36,914 nt of DNA from Nitrospirae bacterium 13_2_20CM_2_62_8 (GCA_001914955.1 MNDM01000019.1:1-36914), one strand, 5' to 3'. Positions 1 through 8,439 are shown, counted from the first letter of the stretch. Made by a program: numbers and translations. Notes: generated by a model from the sequence alone, not told the origin.

Positions 1-2490
1 CCGAACAATGATCGCGCCGTGCGAGAGCGTGCCGCCCATCTCGGCGATCAGGCCGGCCGCCAGCCCCAAGAGCGGCGCTATCCCGGGATCGATCACCGGC
101 ACGACCAGGATGTCGCCTTGCCTGACTTTCTCCGCGTCCTCGGGCCGGAGGAGCAGCCGCGCCGGACCTTCCGCATACCCGGCGCTGATGGGAAGCCCCC
201 TATCCGAGGGGGCTTGGGAGAGCCGTGTGGCCGGGCCCGCCACATCCGGCACGGAAAGAGCTTCGTTCCTCGCCCGCTCCGACCGGCGTCCGCTGATCAG
301 ACCTTTCCAGTCCTGCCCGTGATCCAGCACCAGGAGCCTCATCTCATCCGGCGTCAGAAAAAACACATCGTCCGGGGTCGCCAGCGTTCCACGAGTCACG
401 AAGTGCTGTCCGATGAGGAGCATCAGCCGGCGGACGGTGGCGGTGAAATACATCAGATGATGGCGATTGGCCTCCCGCAATGCGAGGGACCGGCAGAGCC
501 GCCGGTACAACCAGCGGAAGACCACCCATCGCAGCCGGCGCGCTCCGAACCGGCGACGGATCTCCTGGAGGGCGCCTTGCCGGGCGGCTTCGTGCCGCCG
601 GAGCACCTCGGCTGACCGCGGGGATGCGGGTCCCTTCACCAACTCCCGGATGACGCCGAGCAGATAGTCCGGCCGTTCGCGAAAGCGTGGAGCCATCACG
701 TCCGATTCGCCCAGCGCGCGATGACCGAATTCGTCCAGGTATTTGTCGAACTCCCGAAGGAAGCCGGTGCCGGCCAGCCGGTCCCGGCACGTGTCCGGAG
801 CAAACGGTTCGTTCGAAAAGAAAGCCCTGGCGCGGTCATCTTCCCGCACGAGTTCGGCGAGGTCCCGCAGCCAGAGGATTTGACTGGCCGTGACGACGTC
901 GCCCAGACCCTGGAGCGCGGTGTTCAGCAGCGACCGCCACCCATCTCCGGCCCACCGCGCCAAGAGGAACTGCAGCGCCCGGAGCCCCTGGGACACGCCG
1001 CCCACGATCGCCAGGGTCACATCGGCCTCGTTCAGCCGTCTTCCGAACCGATCCAACCGGGCCAGCAGCTCGGGGGGTGTCAGGGAGTCCGACGGACGAG
1101 CTGGGGCCATCTCTGCCATACGTTTCATCTCGGCGAACCAGACGGGAGCGCGCCGGGCGGCTCGGCGAATCCTGCACTCCATCAGCAGCGCCGCCCGCAG
1201 GAGTTTCCACCAGGGCAAGCGCGGAGGGGCTCCCTGACTCTGAAAAGGGGTCCCTTCCCCGCCCATCTGCTCGGTGATCAGGGTCGGGTCCCCCCACAGT
1301 TGCGCCATGAAGGATTGGAAGAGGGTCACGTTGATGAAGGGACGTCCCTGAATGATCCGAACCGAGCGTAACCCCGGCGGGATCGTGCAACCCAATTCCC
1401 TGTAGTGGCGCAGGATGTTGTGTTCCATGAATTCCTGGAGAAACGCCAACCCCAGCGGGCTTGGCACCTCCGGCATGGTCTCTTTGAAATTGGCGCGGGA
1501 CCAGACGCAGGTGCGCTCGGTCAGCCGGAACCCTGCGCCTGATGCAGGAATGGCCCTTGCCTGCAAGAGCCAGGTGGCGCTGCCGTCCAGCGCCCATTCG
1601 ATGTCCACCGGTCTCCCCAGCCCCCGCTCGACACGCTTGGCCAGGGCGGCCAGCTCAAGGGCTTCATGACCGCTCAAGACGGGTTTCCGCCGATCCTCCT
1701 CAGGCAGCGGGTGGTCGGTCAGCCCGGAGAGGGTCACGAGCCTGGCGATCGGCTTCTGGGCAATCTCCTGTTGAAGCAGCGTCTTCGACTCCGGTTGGGT
1801 CCTGACCTCCACCGTGTACTGATCCGGGATCATCTGCCCGCTCACGAGCGGCTCCGCCAACCCGAACACCGCGTTGATCACCACTTGGTCCCGCTGGCCC
1901 GTGACCGGATGGCAGGAGTAGGCGACTCCGGCCGCTCGCGGAGAGAGAAGGGGCTGAAGCACCACCGCCATGGCCGGAACGACGCCCCCCCGTCCCAGTC
2001 GCTGATGATAGGCAAAGGCCGCAGGGGTCCAGAGCGAGGCCCAGCATTCGACGATGGCGGCCGGAATCGCCTGCTGCAACACCCCCAGGACTGTTCGGTA
2101 GACGCCGGCAAACGTGGCCTCCTCCTTGTCTTCGTCAGAGGCCGACGAACGGACCGCCCAGAGCGCCGCCGCGCCGAGGCCCAGGGCGGTCAATTCGAGG
2201 TGGAGAGTCTCCTGGAGCGGGCGTGGCAGGGTGAGCGCAGCAACCCGGCGCCGCCACTCGTCCAGCAAGGGGCCGCGCGAGTCTTGAGGGGCGCAATGAA
2301 CCTCCGCCCACTGCCGGGCGGGGTCGAGGTCGGCGGTCCGGAGTGTCGCGTGGTAGGCGGCGATCGTGACGCACAGGCCGGGTGGGACGGAGAACCCGTT
2401 GCGGAGCAACCAGCCCAGTCCGGCCGCCTTGCCGCCGACGAGCGCCGGATCATCGCAGCTTTTCAATGACAACAGGAGCGATGCAGACAT
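1..2490 (-). CDS. PEP/pyruvate-binding dikinase, rifampin phosphotransferase-like (3' truncated)
   Basis: An open frame of 830 codons runs off the left edge. The N-terminal third is a PPDK/PEP-synthase ATP-binding domain: GGKAAGL (Lys21), WAVRSSASDED near residue 115, then FAGVYRTVLG, PLLSPRAAGVAYSCHPVTG and a closing LLQARAIP near residue 320. A long helical middle region contains RALGESDVMAPRFRERP. A swivelling phosphohistidine domain follows, with TLSHGAIIV (His824) at the very edge. This order (ATP domain, helical domain, His domain, no PEP-binding barrel in between) is that of rifampin phosphotransferase and related dikinases; PEP synthase and PPDK have the His domain centrally and a barrel after it. 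Such enzymes transfer the beta-phosphate of ATP via the His to a small molecule. The substrate cannot be told from sequence. The start at 2490 is the first ATG and lacks a clear Shine-Dalgarno (SD) site. A possible -10 (TATGCT, complement of 2532-2537) lies upstream. Confidence 0.85.
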   Translation of the reverse strand, partial: MSASLLLSLKSCDDPALVGGKAAGLGWLLRNGFSVPPGLCVTIAAYHATLRTADLDPARQWAEVHCAPQDSRGPLLDEWRRRVAALTLPRPLQETLHLELTALGLGAAALWAVRSSASDEDKEEATFAGVYRTVLGVLQQAIPAAIVECWASLWTPAAFAYHQRLGRGGVVPAMAVVLQPLLSPRAAGVAYSCHPVTGQRDQVVINAVFGLAEPLVSGQMIPDQYTVEVRTQPESKTLLQQEIAQKPIARLVTLSGLTDHPLPEEDRRKPVLSGHEALELAALAKRVERGLGRPVDIEWALDGSATWLLQARAIPASGAGFRLTERTCVWSRANFKETMPEVPSPLGLAFLQEFMEHNILRHYRELGCTIPPGLRSVRIIQGRPFINVTLFQSFMAQLWGDPTLITEQMGGEGTPFQSQGAPPRLPWWKLLRAALLMECRIRRAARRAPVWFAEMKRMAEMAPARPSDSLTPPELLARLDRFGRRLNEADVTLAIVGGVSQGLRALQFLLARWAGDGWRSLLNTALQGLGDVVTASQILWLRDLAELVREDDRARAFFSNEPFAPDTCRDRLAGTGFLREFDKYLDEFGHRALGESDVMAPRFRERPDYLLGVIRELVKGPASPRSAEVLRRHEAARQGALQEIRRRFGARRLRWVVFRWLYRRLCRSLALREANRHHLMYFTATVRRLMLLIGQHFVTRGTLATPDDVFFLTPDEMRLLVLDHGQDWKGLISGRRSERARNEALSVPDVAGPATRLSQAPSDRGLPISAGYAEGPARLLLRPEDAEKVRQGDILVVPVIDPGIAPLLGLAAGLIAEMGGTLSHGAIIVR

Positions 2491-2683
2491 GGGATGTCCA
2501 GGAGACTCGGCTGACTCTACTCTCGGTCCCAAGCATAGTGCATCAGGGAGACGCAGGTCGAGAGGGAGAGAGGGCAAAACCTCGTCCGCTGATCGCTGCG
2601 GTCGGGTCAGAGAGCGAGGAGTCGGGACAGACTCGTGGCATCGGTGTGGTTGGAACGGGCGATGACGTGCGACTGCGGCGTGC

Positions 2684-3619
2684 TCATGTGGGGTCCTCAT
2701 CCTGCTGGGAGCAACCCGAGGTGCAGGTTGGCTTGGGGACCTTGATCCGATGAGTGCCCTTGGGCAGATACTCTCTCCTGATTTCCGGGTTCAGCAGCTT
2801 GAGTTCCAGAAAATAAGTGCCGAACTCCTCGGCAACGGACGTCAAGTGCCGCCGGGTCTCCGTGACCTCCACCGTGACCGTCTCGGTCTCCAACGGTTGG
2901 TACAAGTCACTCGCTGTCAGGCCGAGGTACTTTTCCGGCTGTGAGTAGATCTCTTTGGCCGCGATAATGCGAGGGACGTAGTACATGGTTTCCCGCACAT
3001 GGTGGAGCTTCCAGTATTCGTTGACCTTCTGCTCTTTCAGCAATTTCTTGATCCGATATTCCCCCGTATTGTAGGAGGCCATCGCCAGGAACCAGTCGCC
3101 CATCTCCTCCTGCAGTTGACGCAAATGCTTGAGCGCCGCGTCTGTGGACATCTCTAAGTTGCGACGCTCGTCGCGCCACTGGTCGCTGCGCAGCTTGTAT
3201 TGTTTGCCGGTGGAACGGATGAACTGCCAGGGCCCGGAGGCCTTCGCGCGGGAATAGGCGGCCGAAATGCATTTGCTTTCTACCAGCAGCATGTACTTCA
3301 GGTCGTCCGGCAGGCCGGCCTCGGCCAACTGTTTTTCGACGGGTGGGAAGCAACGACCGGTTCGTTTGGCGAGGATGATGCTGTCGCCTTCATTGGCCAG
3401 AAACTGGTAGAACTCGTATTCGATGCGTTCACGGACGTCCCAATGATCCAGCGGTACCTGCTGACCGGCGAAGGTGATTGTGTCGGGGAGCCTGAACGAG
3501 CTGAGAAAAGCGCGTGACCGTGTCGCCTGAATCTCTGGCGGAGCCGCTGGGTGGTCCGTCACCGGGTGGAATGAGGACTCCCCCGCCAGAGTGGCGAACC
3601 CCAGGCCGATGGCCACCAT
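2684..3619 (-). CDS. MltD-like lytic transglycosylase with LysM-like tail (short paralog)
   Basis: 311 residues. The transglycosylase core shows MLLVESKC (catalytic Glu, about residue 114), then SGPWQFIRSTGKQYKL, MASYNTG and YVPRIIAAKEI, the SLT/MltD pattern for cleaving peptidoglycan glycan strands with formation of 1,6-anhydro ends. The last 55 residues (SVAEEFGTYF, LKLLNPEIR, HRIKVPK) resemble a LysM wall-binding repeat. The tail ends with a close Cys pair (CTSGC). The start at 3619 is chosen because GGAG lies 7 nt upstream and a promoter sits about 90 nt upstream; the frame stays open to 3985, but that extension would overlap the kinase gene and the promoter. The N terminus is a short hydrophobic stretch, a weak export signal. 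The protein is very similar to the product of 5238-6425 from the FLSSF motif onward, but lacks that protein's long Pro/Ala linker. Confidence 0.88.
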   Translation of the reverse strand: MVAIGLGFATLAGESSFHPVTDHPAAPPEIQATRSRAFLSSFRLPDTITFAGQQVPLDHWDVRERIEYEFYQFLANEGDSIILAKRTGRCFPPVEKQLAEAGLPDDLKYMLLVESKCISAAYSRAKASGPWQFIRSTGKQYKLRSDQWRDERRNLEMSTDAALKHLRQLQEEMGDWFLAMASYNTGEYRIKKLLKEQKVNEYWKLHHVRETMYYVPRIIAAKEIYSQPEKYLGLTASDLYQPLETETVTVEVTETRRHLTSVAEEFGTYFLELKLLNPEIRREYLPKGTHRIKVPKPTCTSGCSQQDEDPT

Positions 3620-3708
3620 GTAATAGCTCCGTCGTTCTTTGATTCTCCGGACCACGTGGTCTCCGTCGGACGTTTTGTGTGCGCCAGCCCCGCAAGCGGC
3701 CTGTGACA

Positions 3709-3737
3709 ATGCTAGCATGAGGGAGGTCAACCACCAA
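3709..3737 (-). promoter_or_regulatory. Sigma-70-type promoter of the short transglycosylase paralog
   Basis: On the minus strand TTGGTG is followed after 17 nt by TAGCAT, with an extended TGC just before the -10. The transcript would start near 3702, giving a leader of about 80 nt. The same layout, including an internal TTGACC and the TGCTAGCAT block, recurs before the paralog at 6454-6482. Confidence 0.6.
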
Positions 3738-3866
3738 GGATTTCTCAACCCGCATCCGGGGGTTTTGACCCTCGTTCTCACCCCGCACTTGGCAACGCCA
3801 CCTATGAATCGCTGCACCAGACAACGTGAGCTTGCTGAAAGAGGAGGACCGCGGGATCGATCAAGG

Positions 3867-5204
3867 TCAGAGGGCGATGAGCAAATATAGATCGTTGACG
3901 TTTGTGCCGGTGGGGCCGCTGGTAATATGGCGATCGAGTTTTTTGAAAAATGGGTAGGCGTCGTTGCGACGGAGCGCACTAGCAATATTCAGCCCGGCGC
4001 GTGCCGCGTGGGCGACCGTCTGGCCATCCACCACCGCCCCGGCGACGTCCGTGGGACCATCCGTCCCATCGGTTCCGAATGCGGCGATCCAGACGTTGGG
4101 TAATCCGGCGATTTCGAGCGCTGCCGCCAGTGCCATCTCCTGGGCTCGCCCACCCGTTCCGTTACCCCGCACGGTGACCGTCAGCTCGCCCCCGGCAATG
4201 ATGCAGGCGGGACGTGCGACCGGCCTTCCGGACGAGGCGATCTCCCGCGCGATGGCCCCAAATTCCCTGGCGGCTCCCGTCGCTTCGCCGGTCAGTGTAC
4301 TGGACAGGATCAGGGGGCGGAGCCCGGCTTGCTTCGCCGCTCGGGCCACCGCTTCCACCGCCTGGCTATTGTTTCCGATGAGCTGGTTCTGGACGCGCCG
4401 GAAGAGGCGCGAGCCCGGCTTCGGTGTGTCCGCATGCATTCCCCGCCGGCCATCCAGTAAGTGGCTCCGTACCCGCGTGGGGACCGCCTGCCAGAGTCGA
4501 TACCGGCGCAGAACCATGCAGGCTTCCTTGTAGGTGGTGGGGTCCGGGGCGGTCGGGCCGGAGCCGATCGTCCCCAGGTCGTCGCCGATCACGTCGGATA
4601 AGATCAGGCTGACCACCCTGGCCGGCGTCGAGGCCGCGAGCCGGCCTCCTTTGATGGCAGAGAGGTGTGTGCGAACCGTGTTGATTTCCTGGATCGTCGC
4701 CCCGCTTCGCAGCAGTAATCGGGTCGCCTGCTGTTTATCCCGCAGGCTGAGACCCGGCGCCGGGGCCGGCAACAGGCTGGAGGCGCCGCCGGACAGCAGC
4801 ACGAACAGCAGGTCGTTCGGGGTCAGACTCCCTGCGAGCGCGAGCAGCCGCGCTGCCGCCCTCCGGCCGGCCTGATCCGGGACGGGATGCGCGGCCTCCA
4901 CCACCTCGATCGTCTTGGTCGGGGCGGCGTGCCCATACTTCACTACCACCAGCCCCCCAACCAACCGGTCCCCGAGTGCGCCTTCGAGCGCCATCCCCAT
5001 GCGCGCAGACGCCTTGCCGGCGCCCACCGCCACGACGCGTGAATACTCACGCAGGTCATGGCGCTGCCGGCCCACGTGGAGCCGGATCCCGGCTCGCCTG
5101 ACGTGGCGGCGAACGGCGGCGGCCGGGTCCACCGCGTGCAGTCCCGCCTCAAGCAGCCGAGCAAGCAGCGCGCGAACCCGAGGCTGCCTCACGCCGATCT
5201 GCAT
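3867..5204 (-). CDS. Glycerate 2-kinase (DUF4147/MOFRL family)
   Basis: 445 residues, the usual length. The N-terminal DUF4147 domain has VAVGAGKASARMG, LLSGGASSLLP, INTVRTHLSAIKGGRLA and LILSDVIGDDLGTIGSGPT. The C-terminal MOFRL domain has GGELTVTVRGNGTGGRAQE and FGTDGTDGPTDVAGAVVDG. The family phosphorylates D-glycerate with ATP to 2-phosphoglycerate, which feeds glycolysis; gpmA at 23289-23894 acts one step away. The gene starts 33 nt after the upstream transglycosylase ends, so it is probably co-transcribed with that gene from the 6454-6482 promoter. There is no convincing SD site before the ATG at 5204. The related tartronate semialdehyde pathway kinase (TtuD) has the same fold, so the exact pathway is an inference. 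Confidence 0.9.
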   Translation of the reverse strand: MQIGVRQPRVRALLARLLEAGLHAVDPAAAVRRHVRRAGIRLHVGRQRHDLREYSRVVAVGAGKASARMGMALEGALGDRLVGGLVVVKYGHAAPTKTIEVVEAAHPVPDQAGRRAAARLLALAGSLTPNDLLFVLLSGGASSLLPAPAPGLSLRDKQQATRLLLRSGATIQEINTVRTHLSAIKGGRLAASTPARVVSLILSDVIGDDLGTIGSGPTAPDPTTYKEACMVLRRYRLWQAVPTRVRSHLLDGRRGMHADTPKPGSRLFRRVQNQLIGNNSQAVEAVARAAKQAGLRPLILSSTLTGEATGAAREFGAIAREIASSGRPVARPACIIAGGELTVTVRGNGTGGRAQEMALAAALEIAGLPNVWIAAFGTDGTDGPTDVAGAVVDGQTVAHAARAGLNIASALRRNDAYPFFKKLDRHITSGPTGTNVNDLYLLIAL

Positions 5205-5237
5205 CTTGGAGCGGGATTCTCCGACAGAATCCTGAGC

Positions 5238-6425
5238 TTATGGGGTCTTGTCCTGCTTGAAACAGCGGAAGGGGCAGTTTTCTTTGGGGACCTTGATCTG
5301 ATAGGTGCCCTTGGGCAGATATTCTTTCCTGATTTCCGGGTTCAGCAGCTTGAGTTCCAGGAAGTAGCTACCGAACTCCTCAGCGATCGCAGCCAAGTGC
5401 CGCTGCGCCTCCTTGACGTTGATCGTGACCGTCTCAGTCTCCAACGGCACGTACAGGTCGTCCTTCGTCAGCCCGAGATACTTTTCCGGCTGGGAATAGA
5501 TCTCTTTGGCCGCGATTATCCGGGGCACATAGCGCATCGTTTCGCTCACGTAATGGAGCTTCCAGTAATCGGCCACTTTCTGTTGCTTGAGTAACTTCTT
5601 GATGCGAACATCTCCGGTATTATAGGAGGCCATCGCCAGGAACCAGTCGCCCATCTCCTCTTTCAGCGCCCGAAGAAATTTGATGGCGGCTTCGGTGGAC
5701 ATTTCCAGGCTACGGCGTTCGTCACGCCAGTAGTCACTCTGCAGCTTGTATCGTTTTCCCGTGGACCGGATAAACTGCCAGGGTCCTGTCGCCCTGGCCC
5801 GTGAAGAGGCGGCCGCGACGCATTTGCTCTCCACCAGCAGCATGTATTTCAGATCGTCCGGCAGGCCGGCCTCGGCCAACTGCTTTTCGACGGGTGGGAA
5901 GCACCGGCCGGTTCGCTTGGCCAGGATGATGCTCTCACCTTCTTCCGCCAGGAACTGGTAGAACTCGAATTCAATCCGCTCGCGGACCTGCCAATTGTCC
6001 AGCGGCACCGGCTGTCCGGCGAAGACCAGTTTGTCCGGGAGCTTGAACGAGCTGAGGAAATGCCGCGGTCCCTGCCGCTGAATCTCGGGGAGAATCACGA
6101 GTTGATCTGCTGTGTCGGGGATGGCCTCCGGTTCCTCGGGCGCCACGAGCGCGTTCTCCTCCTCAGGCGCCGCCGGTGTCTCGATCGGGTCTTCAGGAGG
6201 AGCTGGAGGAGCCGCAGGGGTGGAAGATGAACCGGCCTGGCGAGACCCCGCCGGTGCAGGCTGGGAGGCTTCCTGCTGACGAGTGGGCGCCGGTCCGCTT
6301 GTGGCGCTCTCCGGCTGCGCGGGCGAGGGAAGAGGGTTCGCGGCGAAGGCGATAAGCGCAGACGCCGTCAAGAGAACGATCAGTCTGGATGTAGCCGCGC
6401 ACTGGCGCACAAACCGGCTCCGCAT
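5238..6425 (-). CDS. MltD-like lytic transglycosylase with Pro/Ala-rich linker (long paralog)
   Basis: 395 residues. Residues 1 to about 30 form a clear Sec signal (RSRFVRQ then LIVLLTASALIAFA), so the protein acts in the periplasm. A low-complexity Pro/Ala/Glu linker of about 85 residues follows. The catalytic core has MLLVESKC with the expected Glu, GPWQFIRSTGKRYKL and MASYNTGDVRIKKLL. The tail is LysM-like (AIAEEFGSYF, LKLLNPEIR, YQIKVPK) with a Cys pair (CPFRC). The start at 6425 is set by AGGGA six bases upstream. The frame stays open to 6482, but that upstream TTG is the -35 box. From about residue 140 the sequence is nearly the same as the product of 2684-3619, and the two copies flank the glycerate kinase gene. 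The linker suggests that this copy reaches further into the wall. Confidence 0.9.
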   Translation of the reverse strand: MRSRFVRQCAATSRLIVLLTASALIAFAANPLPSPAQPESATSGPAPTRQQEASQPAPAGSRQAGSSSTPAAPPAPPEDPIETPAAPEEENALVAPEEPEAIPDTADQLVILPEIQRQGPRHFLSSFKLPDKLVFAGQPVPLDNWQVRERIEFEFYQFLAEEGESIILAKRTGRCFPPVEKQLAEAGLPDDLKYMLLVESKCVAAASSRARATGPWQFIRSTGKRYKLQSDYWRDERRSLEMSTEAAIKFLRALKEEMGDWFLAMASYNTGDVRIKKLLKQQKVADYWKLHYVSETMRYVPRIIAAKEIYSQPEKYLGLTKDDLYVPLETETVTINVKEAQRHLAAIAEEFGSYFLELKLLNPEIRKEYLPKGTYQIKVPKENCPFRCFKQDKTP

Positions 6426-6453
6426 GCGGATTCCCTCAGGTTGAACCTGTGTC

Positions 6454-6482
6454 ATGCTAGCAGGAAGCCGGTCAAGCAGCAA
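6454..6482 (-). promoter_or_regulatory. Sigma-70-type promoter of the long transglycosylase paralog
   Basis: On the minus strand TTGCTG, 17 nt, TAGCAT with an extended TGC. The spacer carries TTGACC at the same offset as in the promoter at 3709-3737. On the opposite strand TATGCT (6503-6508) is a possible -10 for the divergent uracil-DNA glycosylase gene, but no good -35 accompanies it. Confidence 0.6.
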
Positions 6483-6519
6483 GGGGTTTCCCCTTCGGCA
6501 TGTATGCTAGACTCTTCCG

Positions 6520-7221
6520 GTGCGAGCCCTCGACCTGCTCAACGACCGGATCACGCGGTGCACGCGGTGTCCCCGACTGGTCGCCCATCGAGAAGCGATC
6601 GCCAGGTCCAAGCGACGGCAGTTCCATGACTGGACCTATTGGGGCCGTCCGGTTCCGGGCTTCGGCGATCCGGATGCCCGTCTCTTCGTGGTGGGGTTGG
6701 CGCCCGCCGCCCATGGCGGGAACCGCACCGGCCGGGTGTTCACCGGAGACCGCAGCGGAGACTGGCTCTACGAGGCGCTGCATCGCTTCGGCTTCGCCAA
6801 CCAGCCCCATTCGACCCACCGCGACGACGGCCTTCGCCTCACGGACTGCTATGTCGCCGCGGTGGTGCGATGCGCTCCGCCGGACAATAAGCCGCGCCCT
6901 GAAGAATTCGGCGCCTGTCGGCCGTATGTCCTGGAGGAGCTGCGCCAGCTCCGGAAGCTACGGGTGGTGGTGGCGCTGGGCAAGATCGCGTTCGATCAGT
7001 ACCTTAATGCCTGTCGAGAGCTTGGGCATCCGGTCCCGTCGCCGGCCCCCCGCTTCGCCCACGGCGCGCAGTACCGGTTTTCCTGGGGAGTGACCCTCAT
7101 CGGGTCCTACCACCCCAGCCAGCAGAACACCTTTACTCGCAAACTGACGAGACCCATGTTCCATGCCGTGTTCAAGCGAGCCTCCGCCCTTCTGAAGGGG
7201 GATAGCGGGGTAGCGGGATGA
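6520..7221 (+). CDS. Family 5 (UDGb-type) uracil-DNA glycosylase
   Basis: 233 residues from a GTG start. The N terminus has CTRCPRL, the first half of the 4Fe-4S ligand set, with later Cys residues in YVAAVVRCAPP and EFGACRPYV. Motif A is VVGLAPAAHGGNRTGRVFTG, the form typical of family 5: it lacks the acidic or Asn residue used by other uracil glycosylases. Motif B is SYHPSQQNTFT. The enzyme removes uracil, and in this family also some other deaminated bases, from DNA as the first step of base excision repair. A candidate -10 (TATGCT) ends 11 nt before the GTG and no SD is visible, so the message may have almost no leader. The gene is divergent from the transglycosylase and convergent with the transaldolase gene. 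Confidence 0.92.
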   Translation: MRALDLLNDRITRCTRCPRLVAHREAIARSKRRQFHDWTYWGRPVPGFGDPDARLFVVGLAPAAHGGNRTGRVFTGDRSGDWLYEALHRFGFANQPHSTHRDDGLRLTDCYVAAVVRCAPPDNKPRPEEFGACRPYVLEELRQLRKLRVVVALGKIAFDQYLNACRELGHPVPSPAPRFAHGAQYRFSWGVTLIGSYHPSQQNTFTRKLTRPMFHAVFKRASALLKGDSGVAG

Positions 7222-7281
7222 CGGGATACGAGGCAACAGCACGATGCAGCTGCTTTACCACTTTAGCCCGATTACCCCGTT
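7204..7281. repeat. Inverted repeat between convergent genes
   Basis: AGCGGGGTAGCGGG (7204-7217, inside the end of the glycosylase gene) is nearly the reverse complement of 7267-7281. The loop of about 50 nt holds the small palindrome GCAGCTGC. It sits between the two convergent stop codons, so it could act as a bidirectional terminator, although no T-run is seen on either side. Confidence 0.45.
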
Positions 7282-7298
7282 AACCCGAAGGTACGGAG

Positions 7299-7946
7299 CT
7301 ACTGCCGGCCGCGCTCGCTCCAGTCGGCCAGAAACTTTTTGAGACCGACGTCGGTGAGGGGGTGTTTGAAGAGCTGTTGGTACACGGCGTAGGGCATGGT
7401 GCAGATATCCCCCCCAGCCAACGCCGCTTCGACGACGTGCTGGGGATGCCGCACGCTGGCGACGAGCACGAGCGTCTTGTACTGGTAATTGCGATAGATC
7501 GTCAGGATCTGGCGGATCAGTTCCATCCCGTCGGAGCTGACGTCATCCAGGCGTCCGATAAAGGGCGACACACACCAGGCCCCGGCCTTGGCGGCCAACA
7601 GCGCTTGAGTGGGAGAGAAGCAGAGCGTGACGTTCACGCGAATGCCTTCGGAGGTCAGCTTCTTGGTCGCCTTGAGACCTTCCGGGATCAGCGGGCACTT
7701 CACCACGATGTTCTTGTGGATCTTAGCGAGTTCCCGTCCCTCCTTGACCATCGCCTCCGCTTCGACGCTGACCACCTCGGCGCTGATCGGCCCGTCCACG
7801 AGTTGACAGATCTCCAGCAGCAGGTCGCGGAAACTGCGCCCTTCCTTCGACGCGAGAGAAGGGTTGGTCGTGACGCCGTCCAGTAACCCGAGGCTCGCGG
7901 CTTCCTGAATCTCTTTCACGTTCGCGGTGTCGAGAAAAAGTTTCAT
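7299..7946 (-). CDS. Transaldolase / fructose-6-phosphate aldolase (TalC/Fsa type)
   Basis: 215 residues, the size of the short transaldolase subfamily. [13 protein letters not shown] and GVTTNPSL at the N terminus, [12 protein letters not shown] in the middle (Schiff-base Lys expected here), and [20 protein letters not shown] with [10 protein letters not shown] are the family signatures of a small TIM barrel. It moves a dihydroxyacetone unit between sugar phosphates in the non-oxidative pentose phosphate pathway, or splits fructose 6-phosphate; the two activities cannot be separated by eye. The start has AAGGA six bases upstream. It is monocistronic, with its own promoter at 8003-8031. Confidence 0.93.
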   Translation of the reverse strand: MKLFLDTANVKEIQEAASLGLLDGVTTNPSLASKEGRSFRDLLLEICQLVDGPISAEVVSVEAEAMVKEGRELAKIHKNIVVKCPLIPEGLKATKKLTSEGIRVNVTLCFSPTQALLAAKAGAWCVSPFIGRLDDVSSDGMELIRQILTIYRNYQYKTLVLVASVRHPQHVVEAALAGGDICTMPYAVYQQLFKHPLTDVGLKKFLADWSERGRQ

Positions 7947-8002
7947 CGTGAATTCCTTTCACATTTGGGGTGCCGAGATTCTTGCCGATCCACTTATGAG
8001 TT

Positions 8003-8031
8003 ATTGTAAAAGCATCGGGTGGCGAATGCAA
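8003..8031 (-). promoter_or_regulatory. Promoter of the transaldolase gene
   Basis: On the minus strand TTGCAT, 17 nt, TACAAT. The expected start of transcription is near 7996, which leaves a leader of about 50 nt ending in the AAGGA ribosome site. Confidence 0.7.
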
Positions 8032-8058
8032 CGTGCGGCCGCGGTCCGGGCGACTCGT

Positions 8059-8087
8059 TTGACAGGTCGATGGCCGCGGTTTAAAAT
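8059..8087 (+). promoter_or_regulatory. Promoter of the small lipoprotein gene at 8131
   Basis: TTGACA, 17 nt, TAAAAT: close to the sigma-70 consensus and divergent from the transaldolase promoter 28 nt away. The leader to the ATG at 8131 would be about 37 nt and contains GGAGGG. Confidence 0.75.
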
Positions 8088-8130
8088 CCAAACTGTGAGC
8101 GACGTCGACTAGCGTGGAGGGTAGGCAACA

Positions 8131-8439
8131 ATGCGATGGATCATCGTGGTGCTGCTCGCTGTGATGCTCGTGACCGGGTGTGGCGGGAATCCCTATCTGG
8201 ATGCGTCCTTGAAACCTGCCGAGCTCGAGGGAAAAGACAAGGCCTGGTTCGAGAAGAACTGGGGCGCTCCCAGCGGGAAGTCGCCCCGATTCTTCGGCGG
8301 CGAGACCTGGACCTATTTCCGGATCGCCGGGGGACAATCAGGGGCGCCGCTCTTCAATTTTTCGCCGAACCAGTGCCAGATCACCTTGAAGTTCAGCAAG
8401 GAGGACAAGCTGAGCTCGTACAGCTATTCGGGATGTTAG
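8131..8439 (+). CDS. Small lipoprotein with C-terminal Cys pair (BamE-like size)
   Basis: 102 residues. A lipoprotein signal (WIIVVLLAVMLVTGC, lipid Cys about residue 17) predicts anchoring in the inner leaflet of a membrane. The mature part has KAWFEKNWGAPSG and an aromatic strand (GGETWTYFRIAGG), then two Cys exactly 19 residues apart, the second being the last residue. A second protein of the same length and with the same Cys spacing lies at 28497-28805, so they look like paralogs. The small size and the xWGxP motif recall BamE/SmpA folds, but that is an inference; no function is assigned. It has its own strong promoter and is convergent with the YHS gene, with only 6 nt between the stops. 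Confidence 0.85.
   Translation: MRWIIVVLLAVMLVTGCGGNPYLDASLKPAELEGKDKAWFEKNWGAPSGKSPRFFGGETWTYFRIAGGQSGAPLFNFSPNQCQITLKFSKEDKLSSYSYSGC

Noticed and set aside
2382-2753. Plus-strand frame between the dikinase and the short transglycosylase
   Set aside because: It has no ribosome site, overlaps the starts or ends of both genes and has low-complexity content.
3620-3985. N-terminal extension of the short transglycosylase
   Set aside because: It would cover the promoter at 3709-3737 and overlap the kinase gene by about 120 nt, and it has no family sequence.
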